From assembly GCF_003130205.1 (NCBI RefSeq), contig NZ_NRDF01000011.1:1-62468 (forward strand): a stretch of DNA of 62,468 bases, read 5' to 3'. The position numbers and the translations under genes are program-made. Positions 1 to 10,560 of the stretch are shown here, piece by piece. Every line of letters begins with the position of its first letter. Within the stretch, counting starts at the first letter, position 1. Below the pieces are notes generated by a model, which did not search any database, was not told the origin of the DNA, and saw nothing but the letters and a program-made list of their open reading frames with translations. The DNA is from Aggregatibacter actinomycetemcomitans. Lineage in GTDB: Bacteria; Pseudomonadota; Gammaproteobacteria; Enterobacterales; Pasteurellaceae.

Positions 1-535
1 GTAAGTAGATTATAAATGATTTGGGTTATAAGGCGACAATTATTTGTATCGTTTGACAGTTATTTGTAATTTTAACAATTATAGTCCTGAAAAATTAAAA
101 TGCAAGTTTTTTAGAATAATAAATTCGCTATATATATGTATGCATTTTGATTGAGAAAACTTTTTAATTAACATTATGTTAATGATTATTGTAAATGAAT
201 GATTTCTACTTCTTCTATTGATTTTACAGTAAATTTACAACTTTTAACTTTAATTACAAAAAACACTTAAATATGTGTGGATTTAGAGATGTCGCGATTT
301 ATTTCTTTTTTCTTTGTAGGAAAGTCGTATTTTTTACGCTTTTTTAACTTAACTAAATCAAATTTTGTTGTTTTTCTAAAAAAGGATATTTATGGAAGAT
401 CAATTTTATTGCATTTAGTCTCTTTCGATGCAAATTATGCTATATTGCCTGCCACTTTTTTATCCACTTTCTATATATTGCTGTAAAGTCGTGCAAAGTG
501 CGGTCGGAAATGGCAATGGATTTGGGGGGAGCAAC
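1..535. other. AT-rich region with no convincing gene
   Basis: This stretch before ybeY is very AT-rich, with many short A and T runs. A 69-codon open frame at 277-486 codes for a Phe/Leu-rich peptide with no recognisable motif and no good ribosome binding site, so it is not called. A TTGACA hexamer at 52-57 could be part of a promoter, but there is no good -10 at the normal distance. An uptake sequence lies at 495-504. Confidence 0.6.
495..504 (+). repeat. DNA uptake signal sequence (Hin-type USS), example copy
   Basis: AAAGTGCGGT followed by C, the H. influenzae-type uptake core. Copies recur throughout the window on both strands, for example 1944-1953, 2498-2507, 3361-3370, 5174-5183, 8276-8285, 41058-41067, 44642-44651 and 53651-53660. 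They occur in genes and in gaps. In the family these sites are recognised during natural transformation. Inverted pairs that look like terminators are listed separately. Confidence 0.95.
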
Positions 536-1000
536 ATGGGTAAGATGATTATTGACTTACAAATCGCCAGCGCAGATGAACGTGGCTTGCCGACGGCGGC
601 ACAAATTGAGCAATGGGCAACGGCAGCAGTGCAACCGCAAAGTGATGAAGTGGAAATGACCGTGCGCATTGTGGACGAGATGGAAAGCCACGCATTAAAT
701 CTCAATTATCGTGGCAAAGATCGCCCCACCAATGTGCTGTCTTTCCCTTTTGAATGCCCTGATGAAGTGGCGCTGCCGTTATTGGGCGATTTGGTGATTT
801 GTCGTCAAGTGGTGGAGCGCGAAGCTCAAGAGCAAGAGAAACCGCTCATGGCGCATTGGGCACACATGGTGGTGCACGGCAGTTTGCATTTACTCGGTTA
901 TGATCATATTGAAGATGACGAAGCGGAGGAGATGGAAAGCTTGGAAACGCAAATTATGATAGGGCTTGGCTTTGTCGATCCGTACCTGAGCGAGAAGTAA
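536..1000 (+). CDS. ybeY: Endoribonuclease YbeY, rRNA maturation factor
   Basis: A 154-residue metal-dependent endoribonuclease that in bacteria takes part in 16S rRNA 3' end maturation and ribosome quality control in the cytoplasm. The family signature [11 protein letters not shown] is at residues 114-124, with zinc ligands His114, His118 and His124. The start at 536 was chosen because it follows the purine-rich GGGGGGAGC and gives the usual family length; the frame stays open further upstream. The usual enterobacterial neighbours ybeZ and lnt are not adjacent. A long gap on the 5' side and 162 bases on the 3' side suggest it is transcribed alone. Confidence 0.95.
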   Translation: MGKMIIDLQIASADERGLPTAAQIEQWATAAVQPQSDEVEMTVRIVDEMESHALNLNYRGKDRPTNVLSFPFECPDEVALPLLGDLVICRQVVEREAQEQEKPLMAHWAHMVVHGSLHLLGYDHIEDDEAEEMESLETQIMIGLGFVDPYLSEK

Positions 1001-1162
1001 GAAAAAAGTCGGAAAGCGTAAAACTATTTCGGAAAAACAGGGTCAAACGGGCATTCTTGCTTCAGTCGCCATTAAAAGCCATATATGGTTACACGTAATT
1101 CAGACTTTTAGGGTTGCTGCAGCGGGACAATGATTAATCTATTTTCAACCTGAAGGAATATC

Positions 1163-1864
1163 ATGTTAAAAAAATACTTACTTATTTTACCGATTTCTAT
1201 TTTAACCGCCTGTGCCGGTTATTATCCTTATCCGCAATTTGAACCCGGTTATCCGGTCCCTTCCGTGCAGCATAATGACGATGAAGAAAATGCCGTTTTC
1301 AGCACCCGCCGCACGTATGAACCGAAATATCAGGATCCGAGATACAAAATTTCCACGGAAGACATGGAAAAATTCATTTTAGCCAAAAATAACTTGGAAT
1401 ATTGTTTGCTGCCGGAATTGGGCAAGCAATCGGACGAACGTGTTACCGCCCTTGAAAAACGCTTATTAAAAGATATGATCAATGACGAGTTGGCGAAGAT
1501 TGTGGGCAAACCTTCGGCGCGCACGATTTTTGACGATCAGTCTTCTTACGATTATTTTCAATTTAAGTATCAACAACTCAATCACGGTGTGAATAACATT
1601 CGTGAATTTGAATGCCGCGATTTGAAACGGCATTTTCGCGATCGCCTCAACGAACGTAAACGCCGGCAAGGCTTGGCGGGTGACAGTCGTTCCGTTGAAA
1701 GCCAAATGCAGAAGCAACGACAAACGATAGACGATGCGTTTCGCCGTTTTCACACGCAACGAGAATCTATTGAACGCCAAATTCGTGGCGAAAGCGAACC
1801 GCTCTATAAAAGCAATAAAAATATTAATGTAGATTGGACGGATCCGTATTCACGGGGTTGGTAA
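1163..1864 (+). CDS. Predicted lipoprotein of unknown function
   Basis: A 233-residue protein with a lipoprotein signal peptide: basic MLKK, a hydrophobic stretch and the lipobox LTAC with Cys17 as the predicted lipidated residue. The mature start is rich in Tyr and Pro (YYPYPQFEPGYP). The middle and C-terminal half are charged, with Arg/Gln-rich segments around residues 155-205 that could form helices or a coiled coil. It has a good ribosome binding site (GAAGGA). It ends 3 bases before tmcA, so the two are probably co-transcribed, but this alone does not tie it to tRNA modification. I do not recognise the family. Confidence 0.8.
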   Translation: MLKKYLLILPISILTACAGYYPYPQFEPGYPVPSVQHNDDEENAVFSTRRTYEPKYQDPRYKISTEDMEKFILAKNNLEYCLLPELGKQSDERVTALEKRLLKDMINDELAKIVGKPSARTIFDDQSSYDYFQFKYQQLNHGVNNIREFECRDLKRHFRDRLNERKRRQGLAGDSRSVESQMQKQRQTIDDAFRRFHTQRESIERQIRGESEPLYKSNKNINVDWTDPYSRGW

Positions 1865-1867
1865 ACT

Positions 1868-3790
1868 ATGGCGCGGCAGTTAATTCTTCTCATTGGTGAC
1901 GATGCCACGTTAGCGCACCAATGGGAACATTTTCCTGCCCTGAAAAGTGCGGTATGGATTGGCGGCGTTTCACCGCGCTTTTCTGCTCAGCCTCACTTCC
2001 CTTTTAGCAAAAGTAAAAATCTGCTCGGCAGCGAATTCCCCGCGCTTATTTATGATGGGCGTCAGGGCATTCATTTAGATGCTTTCGCCATTGCCGCTGG
2101 TGCGCTGTCGGGAGGCGGCACATTGTTGCTGTTATTCAATGAGTGGCAGGATTTGGCGGTGCAACCCGACGGCGACAGTTTGCGTTGGAGCGGTGAAAAA
2201 CACCCGATAAACACACCGCACTTTACTGCTTTTCTGCAAGAAAAAATCCAAAAATACGGCTTTCCCATTTATCAATATCTGCCGCCCGCGCTCGTCTTTC
2301 CTAAGATTGAAACGTCGCTTTCAGAACCACACAAACCGACCTTGGAACAAGCCCATTTATTGCGGCAAATGGCGACATCCGGTGCAGAGATGTTAATCGT
2401 TACGGCAAAGCGTGGGCGGGGCAAATCCGCTTTGGCGGGCTTATTCGCCAAGCAGCAATTAGCGGCAAATCAGCTTGTTCTACTGATGGCACCGAACAAA
2501 AGTGCGGTCAATATTTTCAATGAATTTGCCGATGCGGAAATCCCGTTTATGCCGCCCGATGAACTGCGCCGAAAGATTGGTGAAAATCCGCAGCAATTTG
2601 CGGATTTATGGTTGTTTGTGGATGAAGCGGCGATGATCCCGTTGGATACGCTGTTTGCTTTAACTGCCGCCTTTAAACGCATTGTGCTGACCACGACCAT
2701 TCACAGCTACGAAGGCACGAGCAGGGGCTTCCTGTTAAAATTCATGGCGAAAACCGACCGCACTTTTCGGCATTTTGAATTGTTCAGCCCGCTACGTTGG
2801 CAGGCGGATGATAAACTGGAGCGCTTTATTGACGAATTGCTGTTGTGCGATTGCGAAGATCATCTGCCGCAACCGCGTTACGACGCCAACCTTGCCGAAC
2901 AGATGCAGATTTCTTACGAAGAACAGATTCCGCTTCATCAAATCGAATCGGTTTATGGCTTGCTGACCTTGGCGCATTACCGCACCTCGCCGTTAGATTT
3001 ACGTCGATTATTGGATGCGCCGCGACAACAATTTTATCTTGCACAGACGGAGGAAGCTCTGCTGGGCTGTGTGTGGGCGGTGCCTGAGGGCGGATTTAAG
3101 GATGACGCATTAATTCGTCAAATTCGACGCGGACAACGTCGCCCGCGCGGCAATTTGGTGGTGCAAATGTTGTGTTTTCAGGCGGGATTGGAACAGGCGT
3201 GCAAATTGCGCTCATTACGCATTTCCCGTATCGCCGTACAGCCTAACTGGCAACAGCGGGGACTAGGGTGGCGTTTAATTGAACAGGTTAAACAACAACG
3301 TGCGGTAGATTTTCTTTCCGTCAGTTTTGGTTACACCCCCGAATTGCTCGCGTTTTGGCAAAAGTGCGGTTTTATTTTGGTGCATTTCAGCGAAAGCAAA
3401 GATGCGGGCAGCGGCTGTTATTCCGTGGTGGCATTGTGTCCGCTAACGGAGAACGGGCGGGCGTTGGTGCAACGGGCGGAACAACAATTTAAACGCAATT
3501 TGCCCCTTTCATTGCACCCGCTGGCGACACAATTTGCCGGAAGCGAAACGGATTGGTCGCTCAATGAAGCCGACCGGCAAGGTTTGGCGGATTTTGCCGA
3601 TTTCTTCCTGCCGTTGGCGTTTGCCTTGCCCGCTATTCGGCGCTTGATGAAAGTAAGCGGGGAACAGGATTTTCCTTTATTGGCAGCCTATTGCAAACGT
3701 CCTGACGACATTCAACATAAAAAAACGTGGCTGGCAAATTGTCGGTTGGAAGTGAAGAAAGGGTTGCAAAAAAATTTCGCTTTCTTATGA
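1868..3790 (+). CDS. tmcA: tRNA(Met) cytidine acetyltransferase TmcA
   Basis: A 640-residue enzyme that makes N4-acetylcytidine at the wobble position of elongator tRNA-Met, using acetyl-CoA and ATP. Domain order fits the family: an N-terminal DUF1726-type region, a RecD-like helicase module with Walker A KRGRGKSA near residues 181-188 and Walker B VDEAAMIP near 251-258, a GNAT acetyltransferase region (VQPNWQQRGLGWRL near 455-470) and a C-terminal tail. The length is near the 670 residues of E. coli TmcA. It follows the lipoprotein gene by 3 bases. Several uptake sequences lie inside the coding region. Confidence 0.95.
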   Translation: MARQLILLIGDDATLAHQWEHFPALKSAVWIGGVSPRFSAQPHFPFSKSKNLLGSEFPALIYDGRQGIHLDAFAIAAGALSGGGTLLLLFNEWQDLAVQPDGDSLRWSGEKHPINTPHFTAFLQEKIQKYGFPIYQYLPPALVFPKIETSLSEPHKPTLEQAHLLRQMATSGAEMLIVTAKRGRGKSALAGLFAKQQLAANQLVLLMAPNKSAVNIFNEFADAEIPFMPPDELRRKIGENPQQFADLWLFVDEAAMIPLDTLFALTAAFKRIVLTTTIHSYEGTSRGFLLKFMAKTDRTFRHFELFSPLRWQADDKLERFIDELLLCDCEDHLPQPRYDANLAEQMQISYEEQIPLHQIESVYGLLTLAHYRTSPLDLRRLLDAPRQQFYLAQTEEALLGCVWAVPEGGFKDDALIRQIRRGQRRPRGNLVVQMLCFQAGLEQACKLRSLRISRIAVQPNWQQRGLGWRLIEQVKQQRAVDFLSVSFGYTPELLAFWQKCGFILVHFSESKDAGSGCYSVVALCPLTENGRALVQRAEQQFKRNLPLSLHPLATQFAGSETDWSLNEADRQGLADFADFFLPLAFALPAIRRLMKVSGEQDFPLLAAYCKRPDDIQHKKTWLANCRLEVKKGLQKNFAFL

Positions 3791-3831
3791 TAACAATCCA
3801 AAATAAAACGGCATCGACTAAGGAGGCAAAT

Positions 3832-4005
3832 ATGACAGAAGAAGCTAAAAAAGGTTGGTTAAAACGCGCTTGGGATGCCTATTCCGATTTCTGCAAAGAA
3901 GCTGGTGTGGATCAAGGCACTTGCCGGGGCTGCGTGCCGGTGGTGAAGTTTGATGAAGATCCCAAACCGAAAGAAAAAACGGCGGAGAAGAAAGAAACGC
4001 CCTAA
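3832..4005 (+). CDS. Small DUF5363-like protein
   Basis: A 57-residue protein starting MTEEAKKGWLKRAWDAY and ending in a Lys/Glu-rich tail. It has one central cysteine pair (TCRGCVP) after a conserved-looking SDFCKEAGVDQG segment. The start is fixed by the strong ribosome binding site AGGAGG at 3821-3826; the frame is open further upstream inside tmcA but lacks a better signal. I recall similar short proteins annotated as DUF5363 in Haemophilus; no function is known to me. The third cysteine (FCKE) could make a small metal site, which is speculation. Confidence 0.75.
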   Translation: MTEEAKKGWLKRAWDAYSDFCKEAGVDQGTCRGCVPVVKFDEDPKPKEKTAEKKETP

Positions 4006-4132
4006 GCGGGGATACTCGGGGCAATTCCTTGCCCTAGGTAGAATTACTGTCTTTTTATACAGATCTTTATTGGAAATCCCCCCTGTTTGCGCTAAACTAA
4101 CGGCAATTTTTTTCTTACACTTTTGTTGTTTT

Positions 4133-7100
4133 ATGCAAACTCAATTTTTTCATCTCGATATTCCTACCCAAGCGAATGATCATAAAATTTTAGCCAATGT
4201 GCTGCCCGGTGCGGATAGCCTCGCCATTAGCGAAATTGCCGCGCAATTTGACGGTTTAACCGTCGTCGTGACCAATGACACCCGAAGTGCGGTGCGTTTG
4301 GAGAAAGAATTGAAGCAACCGGCGCCCGCCGCATTATCGCAAAATGTAACTTTTTTCCCCGATTGGGAAACCCTGCCCTATGATAGTTTTTCGCCTCATC
4401 AGGATATTATTTCCGCGCGCCTGAGTGCGTTGTTTCATTTGCAACAGCGTAAACAAGGCATTTTCATTTTGCCTGTCGCCACCTTAATGCAACGGGTTTG
4501 TCCGCCGTCTTATTTGCAGCATAACGTATCGCTGATTAACAAAGGCGATCGTTTTGTGATCGAGTCCCTTCGCCTGCAATTGGAAAAAGCGGGTTATCGT
4601 GCGGTGGAACAGGTGTTGGAACATGGTGAATATGCGGTACGCGGTGCGTTGTTGGATTTGTTCCCGATGGGAAGTGCAGTGCCTTTTCGCCTAGATTTTT
4701 TTGATGATGAAATTGATTCCATTCGTACTTTTGATGTGGACACCCAGCGCACGTTGCAGGAAATCGACCAAATCAATTTATTGCCGGCACATGAATTTCC
4801 GACGGATAGCGCGGGCATTGAATTTTTCCGCAGCCAATTTCGGGCGGAATTCGGGGTAATTCGGCGGGATCCGGAACATATTTATCAACAGGTCAGCAAA
4901 GGCACGTTGGTGGCGGGCATTGAGTATTGGCAGCCGCTGTTTTTTGAACAAATGGCAACCTTATTCGATTATTTCCCGGCAAATACGCTGTTTATTACCG
5001 GCGAGCAAAATCAAATTCAAGGCGAACGTTTTTACACCGATGCGCAACAACGGTTTGAAAGCCGCCGCGTGGATCCTATGCGCCCGCTGTTATCACCCGA
5101 TAAACTTTGGCTGCGCATTGATGAAGTCAATCGTCATTTGAAGCAATATCCGGCTATCGCGCTGAAAGCGGAAAAAGTGCGGTCGTCTGCACGGCAGAAA
5201 AATTTAGCGATTGCGTCGCTGCCACCGTTGACCATTCAATCCCAGCAAAAAGAACCCTTGCAGCAACTGCGCCAATTTATTGAGCAATTTAAAGGCAATA
5301 TGTTATTTATCGTGGAAACGGAAGGGCGCCGCGAAACCTTGCTGAGCCTGCTTGCGCCGTTAAAACTCAAACCTAAACAAATTCCTACTTTAGTCCAGGC
5401 GGAAGAACAAAAATTTGCGTTAATGGTCAGCCCGTTGGAGCATGGCTTTATCATTGAACAAGGTACGCCGCTCGCCATTATTTGTGAAACGGAATTGCTG
5501 GGCGAACGCGTACAGCAACGGCAACGGGACAAATCCCGCACGGTGAATCCCGACACCTTGATTCGTAACCTGGCGGAACTGCAAATCGGTCAGCCCGTGG
5601 TACATTTGGATCATGGCGTAGGGCGCTACGGCGGTTTGGTGACGCTGGAAAACGGCGGTGTGAAAGCGGAATATTTATTGCTTAATTATGCTAACGACTC
5701 CAAATTGTATGTGCCGGTGGCGTCCTTGCATTTGATCAGCCGCTATGTGGGCGGTTCCGATGAAATGGCGCCGTTGCACAAATTAGGCTCTGAAGCCTGG
5801 GGCAAAGCACGTAGCAAAGCCGCCGAAAAAATCCGCGATGTGGCGGCAGAATTGCTGGGCGTATATGCTCAACGGGAAGCGCAAAAAGGCTTTGCTTTTC
5901 AATATGATCGTGAAGAATTTCAACAATTCACCGCGACGTTCCCTTTTGAGGAAACCCACGATCAGCTGATGGCGATTAATGCGGTGATTTCCGACATGAC
6001 CCAACCGAAAGCTATGGACCGCCTGGTGTGCGGCGATGTGGGATTCGGCAAAACGGAAGTGGCAATGCGCGCGGCGTTTTTGGCGGTGATGAATCACAAA
6101 CAGGTCGCCGTCTTGGTGCCGACGACATTGTTGGCGCAACAACAGTTTGATAATTTTAAAGACCGTTTCGCCAACCTGCCGGTGAACGTGGAAATGCTGT
6201 CCCGTTTTAAAACCGCCAAAGAACAAAAACAGGTGATTCAGGATTTAGCCGATGGCAAAGTGGATATTCTGATCGGCACCCATAAAATCATTCAGGGTGA
6301 TGTGCAATTTCACGATCTTGGCTTATTGATTATTGACGAAGAACACCGTTTCGGCGTGCGGCAGAAAGAAAAGATGAAACAACTTCGCGCCAACGTTGAT
6401 ATTCTAACACTGACCGCGACGCCGATTCCGCGCACCTTAAACATGGCGATGAACGGCATTCGCGATCTTTCCATTATTTCCACGCCGCCGGCACGCCGTT
6501 TAGCCATTAAGACGTTCGTGCGCCAAACGGACGATTTGGTGATTCGCGAGGCGATTTTGCGTGAAATTTTGCGTGGCGGGCAGGTGTATTATTTACATAA
6601 CGATGTGGCGAGCATTGAAAATACGGCGGAAAAACTGACCGCACTTGTGCCGGAAGCACGCGTTACAGTAGGGCACGGGCAAATGCGCGAGCGGGAGCTG
6701 GAGCGCGTGATGTCGGATTTTTATCATCAGCGTTATAACGTGTTGGTGTGTTCTACCATTATTGAAACCGGGATTGACGTGCCGACTGCCAATACCATTA
6801 TTATTGAACGCGCCGATAATTTTGGTTTGGCACAGTTACACCAGCTCCGCGGACGGGTAGGGCGTTCCCACCATCAAGCCTATGCCTATTTGCTCACCCC
6901 GCCGCCGAAACTGATGACCAAAGACGCGCAAAAACGCCTGGAAGCCTTGGAAAGCCTGGATAATCTCGGGGCGGGCTTCATTTTGGCAACCCATGATTTG
7001 GAAATCCGCGGTGCCGGTGAATTACTGGGCAACGAGCAAAGCGGGCAAATTGAAAGCATCGGTTTTTCCCTTTATATGGAATTGCTGGAACGCGCCGTGA

Positions 7101-7603
7101 AAGCCTTAAAAGAAGGGCGTGAGCCGTCGTTGGACGAGCTGACCCAGCAACAAACGGAAATTGATTTACGCGTGCCGTCCCTGTTGCCGGAGGATTATTT
7201 GGGCGATGTGAATATGCGCCTGTCTTTCTACAAACGCATTGCCGGCGCGGAAAATACGGACACGTTGGACGAATTAAAAGTGGAGCTTATCGACCGCTTC
7301 GGCGTGCTTCCGCAAGCCACCCGCAACTTATTGCAAATCGCCCAATTGCGTCTGGATTTAAAACCGCTCAACGTTATTCGGTTGGATGCCAACGCACAGG
7401 GCGGTTTCATTGAGTTCGCCCCGAACGCCGATGTAGACCCGATGATCTTTTTGCAGCTTATTCAACGCAGTCCCGCCGTCTATCGCTTTGACGGCCCGCA
7501 CAAATTCCGCTTTAGCAAAGACTTAACGGACAATAAAGTGCGGTTAGAATTTGTGGCGGATTTGGTGCGGGAGTTGACTAACCCCGATAATTTCCGTGGA
7601 TAA
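4133..7603 (+). CDS. mfd: Transcription-repair coupling factor Mfd
   Basis: A 1156-residue ATP-dependent DNA translocase that removes RNA polymerase stalled at DNA lesions and recruits UvrA. Visible parts, in order: UvrB-like N-terminal domains, the CarD-like RNA polymerase interaction region (HLDHGVGRYGGL), the translocase with Walker A CGDVGFGKTE near residues 633-642, the DEEH box (IIDEEHRFG near 735), the LRGRVGRS motif, and the C-terminal TRCF domain. The length is close to the 1148 residues of E. coli Mfd. The start at 4133 aligns with the family N-terminus; there is no clear Shine-Dalgarno. The same frame is open further upstream over the preceding small gene, but that extension looks unrelated to Mfd. 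Confidence 0.96.
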   Translation: MQTQFFHLDIPTQANDHKILANVLPGADSLAISEIAAQFDGLTVVVTNDTRSAVRLEKELKQPAPAALSQNVTFFPDWETLPYDSFSPHQDIISARLSALFHLQQRKQGIFILPVATLMQRVCPPSYLQHNVSLINKGDRFVIESLRLQLEKAGYRAVEQVLEHGEYAVRGALLDLFPMGSAVPFRLDFFDDEIDSIRTFDVDTQRTLQEIDQINLLPAHEFPTDSAGIEFFRSQFRAEFGVIRRDPEHIYQQVSKGTLVAGIEYWQPLFFEQMATLFDYFPANTLFITGEQNQIQGERFYTDAQQRFESRRVDPMRPLLSPDKLWLRIDEVNRHLKQYPAIALKAEKVRSSARQKNLAIASLPPLTIQSQQKEPLQQLRQFIEQFKGNMLFIVETEGRRETLLSLLAPLKLKPKQIPTLVQAEEQKFALMVSPLEHGFIIEQGTPLAIICETELLGERVQQRQRDKSRTVNPDTLIRNLAELQIGQPVVHLDHGVGRYGGLVTLENGGVKAEYLLLNYANDSKLYVPVASLHLISRYVGGSDEMAPLHKLGSEAWGKARSKAAEKIRDVAAELLGVYAQREAQKGFAFQYDREEFQQFTATFPFEETHDQLMAINAVISDMTQPKAMDRLVCGDVGFGKTEVAMRAAFLAVMNHKQVAVLVPTTLLAQQQFDNFKDRFANLPVNVEMLSRFKTAKEQKQVIQDLADGKVDILIGTHKIIQGDVQFHDLGLLIIDEEHRFGVRQKEKMKQLRANVDILTLTATPIPRTLNMAMNGIRDLSIISTPPARRLAIKTFVRQTDDLVIREAILREILRGGQVYYLHNDVASIENTAEKLTALVPEARVTVGHGQMRERELERVMSDFYHQRYNVLVCSTIIETGIDVPTANTIIIERADNFGLAQLHQLRGRVGRSHHQAYAYLLTPPPKLMTKDAQKRLEALESLDNLGAGFILATHDLEIRGAGELLGNEQSGQIESIGFSLYMELLERAVKALKEGREPSLDELTQQQTEIDLRVPSLLPEDYLGDVNMRLSFYKRIAGAENTDTLDELKVELIDRFGVLPQATRNLLQIAQLRLDLKPLNVIRLDANAQGGFIEFAPNADVDPMIFLQLIQRSPAVYRFDGPHKFRFSKDLTDNKVRLEFVADLVRELTNPDNFRG

Positions 7604-7618
7604 TGAATTTCTTGGGTA

Positions 7619-7647
7619 TTGAGCGATACGCTGTTTTTGCATACAAT
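7619..7647 (+). promoter_or_regulatory. Predicted sigma-70 promoter of gmhA
   Basis: TTGAGC at 7619-7624 and TACAAT at 7642-7647 are separated by exactly 17 bases, a good sigma-70 arrangement. Transcription would start near 7654, about 38 bases before the gmhA start codon. Prediction by eye. Confidence 0.65.
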
Positions 7648-7667
7648 CTATCGACTTTTCACGTTAA

Positions 7668-8276
<609 letters not shown>

Positions 8277-8305
8277 AAGTGCGGTCGTTTTAAGAAACGT
8301 TTTTA

Positions 8306-8332
8306 AAATCCCAAAATGAGTTGGGATTTTTT
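8306..8332 (+). terminator. Rho-independent terminator after gmhA
   Basis: Inverted arms AAATCCCAA and TTGGGATTT enclose a short loop and run into a T tract. The stem separates gmhA from the art operon promoter. Confidence 0.85.
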
Positions 8333-8343
8333 ATAAGTTTTAT

Positions 8344-8379
8344 TTGCATAATTATTCATTAAATACTAATATATTTTCA
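8344..8379 (+). promoter_or_regulatory. artP promoter overlapped by two ARG boxes (ArgR operator)
   Basis: TTGCAT at 8344-8349 and TAATAT at 8367-8372 are 17 bases apart and form a promoter. It is overlapped by TGCATAATTATTCA at 8345-8358, which matches 13 of 14 positions of the enterobacterial ARG box, and by a weaker box at 8366-8379 that matches 11 of 14. The box centres are exactly 21 bases apart, the spacing used by hexameric ArgR. In E. coli the art genes are repressed by ArgR with arginine; the same is inferred here. Confidence 0.75.
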
Positions 8380-8416
8380 ATTTTAACGATGACTAAATGT
8401 AGAGAAGTAACAAACA

Positions 8417-9151
8417 ATGACAATTAGGGTTGAGAATTTGAATTTTTTTTATGGCGCGAACCAAGCCTTGTTTGATATTAACTTAACTGCCGATGATGGC
8501 GATGTGCTGGTGTTGCTGGGGCCGAGCGGAGCGGGAAAAAGTACCTTAATTCGTACCCTGAACCTGTTGGAAGTGCCGCAATCCGGTAAATTGAGCATTG
8601 CCAATAATCAGTTTGATTTATCTTCCGGTAACGACCCGAAACAGCTTCGCCAATTGCGTCGTGATGTGGGCATGGTGTTTCAGCAATACAATTTGTGGCC
8701 GCACATGACGGTGATGCAAAATTTAATTGAAGCACCGATGAAAATTCTGGCTGTCAGCGAAACGGAAGCCAAGCAGCAAGCCTTGGAATTATTACAACGT
8801 TTGCGTTTGGATGAATTTGCCGATCGTTTCCCGTTGCATTTGTCCGGCGGTCAGCAACAGCGTGTGGCGATTGCCCGCGCGTTAATGATGAAACCGCAAG
8901 TGTTGTTGTTCGATGAGCCGACGGCGGCGCTGGATCCGGAAATTACCGCACAGATCGTTTCCATTATTGAAGAATTGCAACAAACGGGAATCACGCAGGT
9001 CATCGTTACCCACGAAGTGAATGTGGCGAAAAAAGTGGCGACCAAAGTGGTGTATATGGAACAGGGACATATCATTGAAATCGGTGATAAAAGCTGCTTT
9101 GAACAGCCGCATACGGAACAATTTAAACAATATCTATCACACAACATTTAA
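8417..9151 (+). CDS. artP: Arginine ABC transporter ATP-binding protein ArtP
   Basis: A 244-residue cytoplasmic ATPase that powers arginine uptake with ArtQ, ArtM and the periplasmic binding protein ArtI. It has Walker [10 protein letters not shown] (residues 35-43), a Q-loop ([12 protein letters not shown]), signature LSGGQQQR and Walker [13 protein letters not shown], plus the switch histidine in VTHE. It is first in a four-gene operon with short gaps. Assignment to arginine rather than another polar amino acid rests on gene order (PIQM as in E. coli and H. influenzae) and on the ARG boxes at the promoter. Confidence 0.93.
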   Translation: MTIRVENLNFFYGANQALFDINLTADDGDVLVLLGPSGAGKSTLIRTLNLLEVPQSGKLSIANNQFDLSSGNDPKQLRQLRRDVGMVFQQYNLWPHMTVMQNLIEAPMKILAVSETEAKQQALELLQRLRLDEFADRFPLHLSGGQQQRVAIARALMMKPQVLLFDEPTAALDPEITAQIVSIIEELQQTGITQVIVTHEVNVAKKVATKVVYMEQGHIIEIGDKSCFEQPHTEQFKQYLSHNI

Positions 9152-9171
9152 TATTGAGTAGGAGAAATATC

Positions 9172-9891
9172 ATGAAAAAATTACTGTTAAGCGCCCTTTT
9201 ATTCGGTTCTGCGCTCGCCGCTAACGCCCAGGATTTAACCTTCGCCATGGAGCCGAGCTACCCGCCGTTTGAATCTACTAACGAGAAAGGCGAGATTATC
9301 GGTTTTGACGTAGATATTGCGAACGCCATTTGTAAAGAAATTCAAGCCACCTGTCATTTTAAAGGCGAGGCATTTGATTCGTTAATTACCAATTTAAGAT
9401 CAAAACGTTTTGATGCGGCAATTTCCGCCATGGATATTACCGAAGCGCGCGCCAAACAAGTGCTATTCTCCGATCCTTATTATGACAGCACCGCAAGCTA
9501 TGTAGCGCTGAAAGGCAAAGCCACATTGGACAGCGCGAAGAATGTCGGCGTGCAAAACGGCACGACTTTCCAACAATATACCGTTGCCGAAACCAAGCAA
9601 TATGCGTCGAAATCTTACGCCAGCCTGCAAGATGCGATTTTGGACTTAAAAAACGGACGTATTGATATTATCTTCGGTGATACCGCCGTGCTTGCGGACA
9701 TGATTTCCAAAGAACCGGAAATTCAATTTGTCGGTGATAAAGTAACCAACAAAAAATATTTCGGTAACGGTTTGGGCATCGCCATGAACAAAGCCAACAA
9801 AGAATTGGCAGAAAGTCTCAATAAAGGCTTGGCGGCAATTAAAGCCAACGGCGAGTATCAAAAAATCTATGATAAATGGATGACCAAATAA
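9172..9891 (+). CDS. artI: Arginine-binding periplasmic protein ArtI
   Basis: A 239-residue extracytoplasmic solute-binding protein. The signal peptide [20 protein letters not shown] has a typical Ala-X-Ala cleavage site near residue 19. The mature protein starts with [17 protein letters not shown], typical of the cationic amino acid binding family, and has the [11 protein letters not shown] and [12 protein letters not shown] segments of that family. The start at 9172 was chosen over an in-frame upstream ATG because it follows AGGAG at the right distance and begins the signal peptide. It delivers arginine to ArtQ/ArtM. Confidence 0.93.
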   Translation: MKKLLLSALLFGSALAANAQDLTFAMEPSYPPFESTNEKGEIIGFDVDIANAICKEIQATCHFKGEAFDSLITNLRSKRFDAAISAMDITEARAKQVLFSDPYYDSTASYVALKGKATLDSAKNVGVQNGTTFQQYTVAETKQYASKSYASLQDAILDLKNGRIDIIFGDTAVLADMISKEPEIQFVGDKVTNKKYFGNGLGIAMNKANKELAESLNKGLAAIKANGEYQKIYDKWMTK

Positions 9892-9895
9892 TCTT

Positions 9896-10558
9896 ATGTT
9901 TTCCGATTATTTTTCTTTAATGTTTACCGCAGCCCTGATGACCTTGGGGCTTGCGGTTTGTTCGTTAGTGCTTGGGCTGATTTTGGGTATGCTGTTCGCC
10001 GTGCTGGAAGCAAACCGCTTTGTGGGCAAACCGATGGCGGTGTTTGTCGCCTTATTGCGCGGCTTGCCGGAAATTCTGGTAGTGTTGTTGGTGTATTTCG
10101 GTTCTAGCGAAGTGGTGGAGATGATCACCGGCGATTACATCGAATTCGGTGCATTTGGTTGCGGTGTGTTTGCGCTTTCCCTCATTTTCGCGGCGTATGC
10201 CTCACAAACCTTGCGCGGCGCCATTCAAGCAATCGCCAAAGGGCAATGGGAATCCGGCGCGGCACTGGGCTTGAGCAAGGGATACACTTTCATTCATATC
10301 GTGATGCCGCAAGTATGGCGTCACGCGCTGCCGGGCTTGAGTAATCAATGGCTGGTGTTGCTGAAAGACACGGCGCTGATTTCTTTAATTGGGGTGGATG
10401 ATTTAATGCGTCAGGCACAGCTGATTAACACCAATACCCATCAACCTTTTACTTGGTATGGCATTGCCGCGTTGATTTATCTATTGGTAACTTTGGTAAG
10501 CCAAGTGGGCATCCGTAAATTAGAACTGCGTTTTACCCGCTTTGAAAGGGGCGTGTAA
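9896..10558 (+). CDS. artQ: Arginine ABC transporter permease ArtQ
   Basis: A 220-residue inner-membrane permease of the HisMQ family with about five hydrophobic segments. The EAA loop that contacts the ATPase is seen as [22 protein letters not shown] near residues 115-136. It starts 4 bases after artI and ends 2 bases before artM, so the genes are tightly coupled. It forms the channel together with ArtM. Confidence 0.92.
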   Translation: MFSDYFSLMFTAALMTLGLAVCSLVLGLILGMLFAVLEANRFVGKPMAVFVALLRGLPEILVVLLVYFGSSEVVEMITGDYIEFGAFGCGVFALSLIFAAYASQTLRGAIQAIAKGQWESGAALGLSKGYTFIHIVMPQVWRHALPGLSNQWLVLLKDTALISLIGVDDLMRQAQLINTNTHQPFTWYGIAALIYLLVTLVSQVGIRKLELRFTRFERGV

Positions 10559-10560
10559 TC

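Noticed and set aside
277-486. 69-codon open frame before ybeY
   Set aside because: Phe/Leu-rich translation of AT-rich DNA, no ribosome binding site, no motif, and it overlaps the ybeY leader.
3950-4132. N-terminal extension of mfd
   Set aside because: The frame is open but encodes a Lys/Arg-rich stretch overlapping the small DUF5363-like gene in another frame; Mfd homology begins at 4133.
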